From Labyrinthula sp. Ha (taxonomy: Eukaryota > Sar > Bigyra > Labyrinthulida > Labyrinthulaceae): 64,000 nucleotides of DNA. The position numbers were made by a program, and so were the translations under genes. A model generated the notes under the pieces. It did no database searches, was not told the origin of the DNA, and was given only the letters and a program-made list of their open reading frames with translations. Location: contig JAALGZ010000037.1 of NCBI GenBank assembly GCA_015227615.1, forward strand, positions 1 to 64,000, written 5' to 3'. Positions 22,100 through 32,284 of the stretch are shown here, in pieces (the first letter of the stretch is position 1; each line of letters begins with the position of its first letter).

Positions 22100-22620
22100 G
22101 TGTTGATTACTGCTGATTCGGAGATGGTTTTAAATCATATTAGAAGAAATCAGCTTACACGGGCTAGAGATAAAAATATTATATTTTTACAACCACCATT
22201 TAGTCTTCCAGTTGCTGCAGAAGTATTTAATTTAACCTCTTCTAAGCCAAAAGTAAAAGGTCCAACCCATAAAATCATACCCATGGAACCTCCATGAAAA
22301 TCAGAGATCTTAATCCAACTTTTGGAATCACATTTCCCTATGCTACGGTCATTAAGAAGGAATTCAATAAGATGACTTTACCATTACAGAATTTTCCTTT
22401 TGATAGCTAATTATTTTTCTGGGTAATTAATTATTCTCCTGGAGCTGTTTTGAAATGGGCTGTATATCACCAGTACTACCCTGTTGACCATTTACCTTGG
22501 ATTAAGAGAACGAACGGCAATAAGTTTGTCAATTCACTTGGGAATTTCTTGCAAAATTTCCAAAGATCCTGATTAGTTGTTATCCAAAAACCGGAATAAA
22601 AAATTGCCTATATAAGTATT
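22100..22620 (+). pseudogene. MT-A70 methyltransferase remnant of the old Ty3/gypsy element
   Basis: Read by eye against the young element's MT-A70 protein, several pieces line up in the same order: a DPPW-type region near 22.28 kb (HKIIPMEPP against YDVVLLDPAW), then NPTFGITFPY against NPTRGLSITYP, then FFWVIN against ALWVTN, then PWIKRTNGNKF against VWVKKTSSGKL, and LGNFLQNF against HGQFLRHN. Such collinearity over about 100 residues is hard to explain by chance. It sits after pol and before the 3' LTR, exactly as in the young element. It is a decayed fossil. Confidence is limited by lack of a computed alignment. Confidence 0.7.
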
Positions 22621-22865
22621 CTTGAAGATAAAAGATTGTTGAACAATGATATATATTTTTCGACATTGACAGTGTTTTCATCAACAAAACCAGACAAAGT
22701 TTACATTATGATCTAGAGGACGTTTCCTAGTCGCAATTAAAAGGAGTTTGCTCTCGTAAAGGTAATTTCATGTCACATTGGACAAGTACGGGGCTTGAGA
22801 CAAAGCCCGGGACACTTTGGACTTCTCTTTTGCTTCTCCACAAGGATTTATGTAAGAAATGGGGA

Positions 22866-23043
22866 TATCAATCCATAGTTCACCCAGTGCACTCAAAGGT
22901 GTATAAACCATATTCGCAATATATATGAAATATAGCGTTTAGTAGCCACTGATATATGGACGGACTAGAACATATATTTATATCCTAAGACATATACAAT
23001 GACCCTATATTTTTGACCAAAAATACTGTACAAAGAAAGACAG
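22866..23043 (+). repeat. 3' LTR of the old Ty3/gypsy element
   Basis: The diverged second copy of 15075-15259, recognisable from TCAATCCATAGTT to the TGTAC block near 23030. Preceded by a purine-rich run. Confidence 0.75.
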
Positions 23044-25419
23044 ACTTCTTGAATTCTTTTTTGAGGTGTTATTAATCTTTAATCTTAGTTGGAAAAAACA
23101 GAAGTTTTATTTCCATCTAATTGCGTAGTGATATCTCAACAAAATCTACATCTAGTCAACTTTATTCATACAAATGAGCATATGAAACACAAGAAAAGTT
23201 TCTTGAACAGTGGCATAATTTAAAGTCTTAAAATTTCCACGTATTATTGACCAGGTTTTCAAAAAAAAACAGGGAAAATATGAACAACATTGAATACAAG
23301 TATTATAAAGTGATTAACAAGTTTTTTGGTGAGTAAAACTGTTAATAGTGAAGTTTCGAAAAGGTTTCATTATGCAAACAATCTTGATTTCATTGCCCAA
23401 GACTTTAAACCCATTCTCACCGTAGAAACAGTTAATTTCCCAACTTACACAAAACACAACAACCATTTTTTCACAAAACTCTCTATTTCAAAAATATTTT
23501 ACTGAATAAATGGTTTCATTTATTTAGATACATTTCTGAACCTTACTTTGTCACAAGTGTTCTTTTTGATTAGTTGTTTAAAAAGCTAGAGTAGCGAAAA
23601 CCATACAGGAGATGCAATTATAGACTTCTTGAAAAACTATATACTAGGTGTTAAACGGGGGTTTCACTACTGGATTATATTGGAGAGTAATAAGATCAAT
23701 TTAAATATGTCTAAAAATTATTCAAGTTCAGGATAAAGACACAAGAAAACTGGACATCTGTAGTTAGATCACTCTTAGCAAGTATTATCTGTGCCACTAT
23801 CTTACGTCAAATACTTACTTAGTAAAAACCTGCTTTACAGAGTTATTATCATATATATCGTTTGAGAAGATGTAATATTTTTGATTTGTATATATCTTGT
23901 ATGGGGTTAAAGTATATGAACTTAGGATATATTATACTGGAATAACTGGAACTGTGGATGCACTTTTACTTTTGTTTAACTCAAAGCCACGATGAGATTC
24001 TTTTTGTTTATATTATGTTTCCATTACCTGAAACGAGTAGTAAAGAATATAACCAACATATTTTATAGATTTTGTAACAAAACTGTTTTGAAATGTTTTA
24101 ATCAAGTTAAGGAGTACAAATGAGATGAATTCATATTCAGAGAAATAAAAACTTATCCATATTGTTCAGAAAATAAAATATAGACTAATAAATTAATTAC
24201 TATGAAACTATTATATATCTAAAAGAGAGTAAGAAAGTTTAGAAAACAAAAAAGCAAAGTCGTATAGTAGTATTTCATGTAAATAATTTCTATACAATTT
24301 GAATATGGTATTATAAGGTATAAACTGAATTAAATAATTAACTAAGATCACTCTCAATTACTGCTATGAAAACTAATATGTTGTATATGAGTATGAAAAC
24401 CCTTCATATGGTATCATATATATATTAAAAGTATTTAATGAAGTAAGTTTAATACACAGAGTTTTAGAGCCTTACCAAGTAAGTTACAAGATGTTTATAT
24501 TAACTCTCAAGATACTAAGAATCTGAAATAACTTTTGACCGCATGCTAGTAGGTTTATGCTAAGCTATTAAATTACTTAAGATCTTTGACTATAAACAAA
24601 TAAACTATTACATTGCGAAAGCCTAGGAGTTTAATAATAGTTATAGTACAGTCAATGAGAAGTATCAGGAGGGTTTTATAGTGATTTATATATCGTGTGT
24701 CACTTGTATAACTTGAGTCATAGGTTAACCAGAGAAAATAGTTCATACAACAAGAAAAACAAACTTTAGACAACTTTGATTTGAGTATTGAATAAAGAAA
24801 AACTTTGCTTTGCTCAAAGAAATATTTATAGATTCTTAAATTATACTAAAAATTTAAATGTAACAAAATGTTGAGATATTCTCAAAGAATCTTCAAAGCC
24901 AACCTATATTAGCTTTATATAAGAAGGTAAAATGGATGCTAAAATAAAATATCCTACCGACTCACCCAATTTATATATAAAACTGTGAACTATATAGTAA
25001 GTAAGTTAAATTGGATCCGGATTTAAAATATTATTGAAGATTTGGCTTTGCACGAAAATAAAATATGAAGAAAGTTGGAAATAAGTAGAGCGAATATAAA
25101 GGTAAGCAAAAAAGCTAGACTGCAAACTAGATGTTCTTGTTTCAGAAATAATTATAAATAATACCTGTTTAAGTTGTATCTCAAAAGTTATTTACACACT
25201 CTTACATACTTTATTTATGTTTGGGTTATCCTTTTGTATATATAGTTTTTATATTCTATTTCTTGATTTTATAACTAAACAATAAAAGAAACAAAAAGTA
25301 AGTTTACGACTTTATTTTAAGTCTTTAAGATATGAAGCAAGAAAAGAGACTTCCTAAACATTCAAAATACAATAGTAAAACCTCGACAAGTCACTTAAAT
25401 ATTAAATTAATGACCAAAA
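23044..25419. other. AT-rich intergenic DNA, no recognisable gene
   Basis: Lies between the old LTR element and the 3' end of FATP A. Contains only short open frames without motifs (for example 24573-24773 minus). A TTTATT on the plus strand near 25308 is a candidate polyadenylation signal for the minus-strand FATP A. Confidence 0.6.
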
Positions 25420-27207
25420 TTAAATCTTCACTTTTCCACTAGTAACTGCTTCATACTCTGCTTCACCAAAAGGTTCATATGCTTTAGTTGCTGGATTTAA
25501 CCATAACATTTCATCATTAATCTTACCCAAATCAATACCTTCGTTTCTCAATTGAACTTTTTGATGTTTCATAGTAGCAGTAACTGCCATTTGAGGTAAC
25601 ACTCTAATAAAAATAGGAATAGCATAAGGTGGAAGTTGTTCAAAAAGCACCTTTGTCAAGTTCTCCATATCAATATTTTTCATATCTCCATCTACTGGTG
25701 TTAAACCTGCAGTTGGTGCTCTTCCATCCATATTATTAGGGATTTGTACTCCATAGACATTTACCTCTTCAATACCTTTAATTGCACCCATAACTTCAGT
25801 TACTTCTGTTGTACTACAATTTTCACCTTTCCATCTAAAGGTATCTCCAATTCTATCTACAAACTTAAAATATCCATACTTATCTTGTACCATTAAATCA
25901 CCAGTTCTAAAATATTTATCTCCCTTCACAAAAACATCTTTAGCAACCTTTTTCTCATTTGCTTTTTTATTATTTCCGTAACCACCAAACTTTGTTCTGC
26001 TATCTTTTGGATTAATCAAGAACAGCATCTCACCTGGTTCTCCTTTCTTACACTCAATGCAATGTCCTTTCGAGTCTCTAATTGGAACTTCTTCAACAAC
26101 ATCAAACTTAACTATCTTGATCCCAATAACTTTTGTCAATATTGGACCAAATCTTCCGCAATATCCTCTATCTTCTTTACGAGTACATAAATTAAAAGTT
26201 GCACTGGTTCCTTCTGTTGCACCATAAAACTCTCCAATCTGTGGAATTTTAAATCTATCTTGAAACTCATCCCAAACTTCAGGTCTTAATCCATTTCCAA
26301 TAGCAATCCTTAAATTATGCTTCGTATCAAAGTCTCCTTTTGGAGTAGCTACCAAGTATCTGCAAATCTCTCCAATATATTGAGTTACAGTTGCTTTATA
26401 TTTTGTACATTCTTCAAAAAATCTACTTGCACTAAACTTCTTTCCAATGGCAACTGTACATCCAATATAAAGCATCATTCCAACACCTAATCCACCTCCT
26501 GCAGAGTGAAACAAAGGCAAACACGTATATACTATATCGTTTGTATCAACTTTGAATCCGTGCTTCATCAACATACCAAAAGCAATCATTTTCTGATGCA
26601 TAATAATGGCCGCTTTTGGTAAACCAGTTGTTCCTGAAGTATAAATATATCCAAAAGGAGTTGTCATGTCCTCACCTTCTCTATGTTTCTTATCAACTTT
26701 ATCTTTGGGAAACTTTTCCAAATCAACTGCAAAGTTTTCTTTGTACAACTTGATTTCACTTATATCATCTGCAATATCATCAACTTGTTGTTGAAGTACT
26801 TCATCATATATCAAAAACTTTGTGTCGACAATTTTCAAACAGTGTGTTAAACCCTTTTGCTTAATCGCAAAGTTCAGCATAGCAACTTTATACCCAGCTT
26901 TAGTAGCACCTAACCACGAAACAACAAACTCTGGTTTATTCGTCATAAATAATCCAATAGTATCCCCCTTCTCTAAACCTTGTTCCAATAAATAATGAGC
27001 AAATTGATTCGACATATCTTCTACATCTTGGAAACTGTAAACCTTGTCACCCATAATTAAACATGCTTTTGCCGGGTTTAGGTTATATACTCTGTACCAA
27101 AAGTCTGTTACTATTAAATGATCTTTTGTAAACTTCTGAAAGTTCTTTTTTAACTTTAAAAGACGTGGTGCAACCTTTAAATCGAAAAGCACATTTCCAA
27201 CTGACAT
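25420..27207 (-). CDS. FATP/very-long-chain acyl-CoA synthetase paralogue A (SLC27-like)
   Basis: A 595-residue adenylate-forming enzyme, intronless, beginning with ATG at 27207. The AMP-binding motif YTSGTTGLPKAAIIMH is at 189-204, FYGATEG at 327-333, YFRTGDL at 432-438 and the FATP/VLACS signature DRIGDTFRWKGEN at 451-463. The family activates long and very long fatty acids to CoA thioesters (ATP, CoA, AMP release), which also drives fatty acid uptake. Length is slightly under the usual 620-650: the N-terminal membrane helix of animal FATPs is not evident, so it may be a peripheral or soluble-side enzyme. It ends SGKVKI, which is not a canonical peroxisomal PTS1. A second, closely similar gene lies at 45832-47667 on the other strand, so this is a duplicated family. 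Exact substrate chain length cannot be told. Confidence 0.93.
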   Translation of the reverse strand: MSVGNVLFDLKVAPRLLKLKKNFQKFTKDHLIVTDFWYRVYNLNPAKACLIMGDKVYSFQDVEDMSNQFAHYLLEQGLEKGDTIGLFMTNKPEFVVSWLGATKAGYKVAMLNFAIKQKGLTHCLKIVDTKFLIYDEVLQQQVDDIADDISEIKLYKENFAVDLEKFPKDKVDKKHREGEDMTTPFGYIYTSGTTGLPKAAIIMHQKMIAFGMLMKHGFKVDTNDIVYTCLPLFHSAGGGLGVGMMLYIGCTVAIGKKFSASRFFEECTKYKATVTQYIGEICRYLVATPKGDFDTKHNLRIAIGNGLRPEVWDEFQDRFKIPQIGEFYGATEGTSATFNLCTRKEDRGYCGRFGPILTKVIGIKIVKFDVVEEVPIRDSKGHCIECKKGEPGEMLFLINPKDSRTKFGGYGNNKKANEKKVAKDVFVKGDKYFRTGDLMVQDKYGYFKFVDRIGDTFRWKGENCSTTEVTEVMGAIKGIEEVNVYGVQIPNNMDGRAPTAGLTPVDGDMKNIDMENLTKVLFEQLPPYAIPIFIRVLPQMAVTATMKHQKVQLRNEGIDLGKINDEMLWLNPATKAYEPFGEAEYEAVTSGKVKI

Positions 27208-27779
27208 TCTTTTACTTTGATTAAACAGATATTTTAATATTTAGTCTGGAACGACTGCTATAAATAACTTCTGGTTGGTTATTGGTTTTTATATTAATGA
27301 TATACTATAGATAATAGCTAGCTGTGGTTTTGCTAGTATATTTGGTTCAACCAAGTGTTCTATCGATAGAGTCGAATATATGGTCGACAGTATCGTAAAA
27401 TATATGTTGATATTCTGCTGTTATCACGAACCCGATCAAACATTGATGTATATTTTTTGTCATTTCACGGAAATATAATTTGAAAGAGTCGATATTTGAA
27501 CCGTTAAATCCACCACACTATTGACACACGAGTTTCTTCCGTTCTATTTCTTAAATAATAAAAAAAATATCAATATTGTAACTAAAATAATGGAATAAGA
27601 ATAAGATTTTATAGTACATTTTAGCATTATTAGGAACTCTTAATATTGTAACGTTGTTTCAATAAAGGTTAAATAATATTGTGTTGAACTATCTTAATTT
27701 TAAAATGAATATTTTGAATATATTTATAAAATAATTTTATTAATATATAATATTAGGATTTCTTAACGGTAGAACTGGA
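27208..27779. other. Upstream region of FATP A
   Basis: No gene seen. Presumably holds the FATP A promoter. The far end runs into an ACCGT-containing repeat near 27770 (CGGTAGAACTGG, then CTTACCG) and the first Crypton-like copy. Confidence 0.5.
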
Positions 27780-29530
27780 ACTTACCGTGATAAATTTTAT
27801 AACTGGACAACTTTTAAAATCAAGATTACTTTAATCGTAACAATTTCATCGACTTTTACTGACTATTCATCCTGTTAAAGTGATGATTGAACCAATCATA
27901 TTCGGATATTCAACTAAAACCCAATAAAAACCATCTAATTTTGCTCGAACTCGACCAATAATTTTTTAAAGGTCGATTATAAATTTGAAACGTAATTAAA
28001 AAGAAAAGAAAAGTAAAACCAACAGCAGAAGATAAAAAAGGCCTGCTGTGGCCTAGAAATTAGAAAAAAAAACTAGGAAAAAAGATGAAGGAAAACCTAT
28101 CCCAAAGCACAGAACCAGAAGAAACATATAAAAAAACTTTGAACGAGGAAATGGACGAGGATGCTATTGCGAAGAAGTCCCGTGAGCGATATTTGCAAGA
28201 ATGGACTGCTCTGAAAGAGTTTGTACATAAAAACGAAGGGGAAAAGTTGAATCAAAATATTTCCGAGCTTATCTAGTGTATTAAGAAAAGTAATGTAATG
28301 CATTAAGCTCATTGGAGAGCAAAAATATCAGGTTCACGAAACTCTGTGAGACAAAAACCATCGAGTTAGGAACCTTAGTTTGGAACAGTATAGCCAGCAG
28401 GCTTGAAAATGAACAAAAAAACAAAAAGCAGTAAAAGGCAAAGCCTTTAACCAGAAAGAAGTTTAATTTTACAGAAAACTTCAAATCAGAGGGGATCATC
28501 GACAACCAGGAGAGAGTTACTATCCTAGTGGCATACTATGGGGCTCTAAGAGTAGAAGAGAACTATTTACTAAGAAAGCACAATGTAGAGCTCGACAGAA
28601 AGCATGAAGACGCGGTTACTTTTTTTGAGAGAGTGAAGACTGAAGCAGTTGGAACTAAATTCTTCTTTGAAGATCCCTTTCAGGTAAGTTTTTTCAAGAG
28701 AGACATACCATAATTAGTTAAGCTCAAGAGAGAAGGATATCCCTGCTTTTATCCAGGAAATGTAGGGCGTTTTTAAGGTTTTGTAAAAAAAAGAAGAGGT
28801 AAAACTTGGTTTCAAAATCTATCAAAAGTACTGCTTTTTAATTGTCTAGATCAAGATGAATGCACACAACACAGCTTCAGGGGCACAGATGCTACAATAT
28901 TACCTCTTAATGGTGCTACAAATAATCAAATAATAAAGGCAGATAGTTGGACTTCAAGTGCAGTAGCACATCAATATGTGCAACAATCGGATCATGAAAA
29001 ACAAGGGAGAGCCAGAACGCTGAGTAAATTTGACCCATCGCCACATCAAAGAGAAAGAGAAAAAAAGTAATAGTGAGAATAGAAAAAAGTGAATTAGTTT
29101 CAAAAACAGGGTCAAAGATGGAACCAGTGCAGTTAGATTTTGAAAATACAAAGATTTGAACCTTAAAAATTCCTAACCCTTTTGCAGGAATTAATGCAAC
29201 GCAAATAGTACAAAGGGAACAAGAAACACAAAAACAGATAATCCAGGAGGAAGCTCAACGAATAGTACAGAATAATTATATTTTAATCTCAAAATTATAG
29301 ATAATAGCGTTTTAATCCATTAATCAACAGTTCTTCATACAAACCGTTACTTTAGTTTTAAAGTCTTCCTCTTATGACTGGAAACAATGTGATTAAAGTT
29401 TGAAAAATTCGATCAGAGCACAGATATAAAGCCTTGTATATATCTCCTTTCGTTGATTTCGTACCGAGTCGGAAGCTGGTGCAACCTCGTTAGGCAAAAG
29501 AAATTCATAGCGAACTCGATCCTAAATAGC
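27780..29530 (+). mobile_element. Crypton-like tyrosine-recombinase element, copy A
   Basis: Three coding blocks in order: an N-terminal core-binding-type block at 28085-28276 (KKSRERYLQEWTALKEFVHK), a middle block at 28528-28713 with YYGALRVEE (first catalytic Arg of the fold) and EDPFQVSFFKRD, and a C-terminal block at about 28850-29070 with HSFR (28870-28881), a WTSSAVAHQYV stretch carrying the nucleophile-type Tyr, and a basic tail. HxxR, then G/A-T, then W and Y is the tyrosine-recombinase C-terminal signature; the closest recalled relatives are Crypton transposases. The blocks are interrupted, so this copy is inactive. The same sequence occurs inverted at about 32285-34100. Ends are approximate. 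Confidence 0.75.
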
Positions 29531-29546
29531 TAGACTCGCCAAATCT

Positions 29547-29638
29547 GTACCGCGGTAGTACCGTGACAGAGTTCTTACCGTGATAGTTCTTACCGTGATA
29601 GTTTCTACGGTGAGTTACGGTATACCTTTTTAACCGTG
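29547..29638. repeat. ACCGT-motif repeat cluster with a perfect 15-bp tandem duplication
   Basis: Contains the palindrome TACCGCGGTA, a 15-mer (GTTCTTACCGTGATA) repeated head-to-tail at 29571-29585 and 29586-29600, and further ACCGT/ACGGT copies to 29638. Similar pieces occur near 27770, 51480, 52210 and 63770-63840. Locally more GC-rich than its surroundings. Role unknown. Confidence 0.6.
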
Positions 29639-32284
29639 GACTTCTTTGGTTGGAGATATCCTTCTCGTCTCAGTATAATTTCTCAGTAAAATTCGGGCTC
29701 GGTGAATTCTCAAAAAATGCACAAATCTCTATATAGAATGACTTAAAATCAACTTTCGTACACAAAAAATTGACCATTCAAGACCTTTCGCTTTTCTTAT
29801 TCTTTCTACCTGCTTTTTATTAGCCTGGAATCAGACGAACTTAACAAAGATAAACAAGAGCCTAACAAGGCAGCAGTAATAGTTGCTTAGCTAGGACTAA
29901 GAATGGAGTCTACCTTAGCTTAAACTATCTCATTCAAAATGTGTTCTAATTGCCTACACTCCAATGAAAGATAATATTGAACTTCATTGAGTTGAGTTTT
30001 GTTTGCGCATACTTTAAAACACAAATTTCGAAAGATAATAATGTATATCAATACTTACCTCAGTAAAAGTAGTTTTTCTTAGCGAATACGGTTCCTTTTT
30101 GCAGAAAACAGAAACCTGAAGCAATCTATCAAGCTGTTCATAATGTACTATGCTTCTTTTTTATATATTTATGATTTTAGCTGTAGTTAAACGTAGCATT
30201 TCTATATTTCCCAAGTACATGTAAATTTTACACTATAATTTTGTTCTTTATATATCTCAGGCAATTCTTTTTACGGTCTTGCTGTAGTCAATCAAGCATG
30301 TCTTCTGAATTGTATCTAACAACTAGCTCTTAAAATTTTCATGATTGAATAGTGGAGGGGCTCTTGTATTCTGTTCTTTGCAAGTTAACTTGTATTTTGG
30401 GTGAAAAGCCTAGAATTTGTAAAATCTGTTTCTTGATAAAAATTTTGAGTTATTAAAATTAAAACACTGTTTATAAAAATTTTATTAAATATTTTTCTAC
30501 GAATATAAGATAATAAAGGATTTAGAAGGGTTAATTCTATGTGGAACACCACCTACCACCCAAATATAGCTCATTCATATTATATCGGCTAGAGAACAAC
30601 GAAGAAAAAGGCTAAACCATCTTTTTAAAGCATCAGCTATGGATTTTATGTTAAAACTATTACATACAATAAACAATATAGCTCTAATGCTTTCGTTGTC
30701 ACAGGCTGATGATAATTGTATCAACGTTTTCTTAAAAAAAGTAGTAAAATGACCATATGATCTAAAATATCTTTTCAACTCTTCTAAAAGGCCACAAAGT
30801 TTTTATAAATATAATTCAACGGTACAAAATGCACGAGTATATAGGATTAAAGTAATGTAGAGTATAAGAAAGATGTGATTACTGAAAAAAACACCTATAG
30901 TGCTTGCTAGTTTCTGTCACAGAATAATCTCCAAATACCCTACTGCCACTTAATAATTGTCCAAGTTAACAAGTATTTGAAACTATGTATTTTTCAAACT
31001 AATTAGTAAGAATTAGTACTTTAAACCCTAACAATGGCTAATTTTAAGGGCTCTTTTCACTGAGTTTACAGATCTCTAAAGAAACCTACATTCGAACTTA
31101 ACATCATGAAGAAGAACTTTTAAAATTATCCGATTCTTTCTTAGATCCTATGAATTCACTAAATATCACTTCGAAAACAATTTTTTAAAGGGTTTTTTAC
31201 CTGAATAATTGCAAATGAGCTAAACTTCACTCAGAAGAGTCAAATGTTGAAAGTCTACACATCTGAAAGTGAGAAATCCCTCAGTTTTGCCATAATCCTC
31301 TAAATTCTTGCACTATGCAGTCTTCGACAATTTGAAAACAGGACATGGAAGCTTTAAGTATATTTTTGAAATATTTTTTTTTTCAAAATCCGTATTGGGG
31401 TCAAATGCTGTTCTTATCAACGTCATATAGTGAAATACTTCAAGAAATGCTCGTGTAGAGCTTAGACAGGGCTCACCTGTAAAGAAAATAGGCGAGATTA
31501 GGGCTAGAAACAGATTTATTTTTGGATTATTTTTTCTATTGATATTCTAATAATCTATTCTCTTTTTAAGATCTCAAAAACTCTGAAAAAGGATACTCTT
31601 AAATGTCAAGTATTAAGAAACGGCTGATACCAAGTGTGAAGCACTATGAATAATAGTCATTTGCTTGTAAAATGGGTAATATAGGATTCCTCCGAATTTT
31701 GTTCGAAAAAACTCCAACAAATTCCCAATTAATCTCAACAATAGTTATTTGACTAGGCTTAACTTGGTTCCAAACTCAGCCTTAAAATAGCCAAAAGCGA
31801 ACTTCTAATAGGTCAAATAACACGTTTTGGACTCTATAATTATCTAAAAACAATTTCTAGTAATTCAAAAGAGAATCAGATAATGATTTGAACTGTTATT
31901 ATATTTAGTTCTGCAAATCATTGTCATATTATTACAATTTCCTATTTGAAAACATATTTCTTTCTTAGTTTTAGCCAGATAAAACATTCAAAATAAAAAT
32001 GAACAGGTGCAGAGGCAATCCTTTTAAGGTGAAGAAGATTAGTATTTTTTTTTGTTACTGAAAGAACTTGAATTAAATGTGGGTTTTCTGATATATAAAT
32101 GGTAAAAAAGATATTTTTGTTTGTGAACTTAATTGGCCTGAACTGTGATTCATCAGCCGTAGGTAGTATCATTTTGAAGAGGAAAATTCATAACGATTGC
32201 ACTTATGCCTTCTATCTGAGGCTTAAAGCCAGCTAAACACTTTCCTACTGTTGGTGACGCTATATTCTTATTTCCTATTAGCAC
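29639..32284. other. Spacer between the two inverted Crypton-like copies
   Basis: About 2.6 kb of AT-rich DNA. No conserved coding block recognised. A short frame at 30575-30778 (minus) and one at 31942-32172 (minus) show no motif. Confidence 0.5.

Larger units (their letters stand above)
15075..23043 (+). mobile_element. Old, decayed Ty3/gypsy-type LTR element with an MT-A70 remnant
   Basis: Diverged direct repeats at about 15075-15259 and 22866-23043 flank a plus-strand series of remnants in Ty3/gypsy order: gag-like, retropepsin-like, reverse transcriptase, RNase H-like, integrase, chromodomain-like, then a helical frame and an MT-A70-like segment. A purine-rich run (AAGAAATGGGGA, ending just before 22866) fits a polypurine tract. 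The LTR copies are clearly alignable but have many substitutions and small length differences, so the element is old, much older than the one at 1-7540. It is broken many times (well over ten breaks) and is a fossil. Boundaries are accurate to perhaps 20 bp. No target-site duplication was recognised. Confidence 0.85.

Noticed and set aside
15240-23043. Considered as a Polinton or other large DNA virus-like element because of its length and unusual 3' frames.
   Set aside because: Integrase, RT-type and protease-like pieces in Ty3/gypsy order between direct LTR-like repeats; no protein-primed polymerase or packaging ATPase motif seen.
29547-29638. Tandem 15-mers considered as a CRISPR-like array.
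   Set aside because: Only two adjacent units with no spacers, in a eukaryotic setting.
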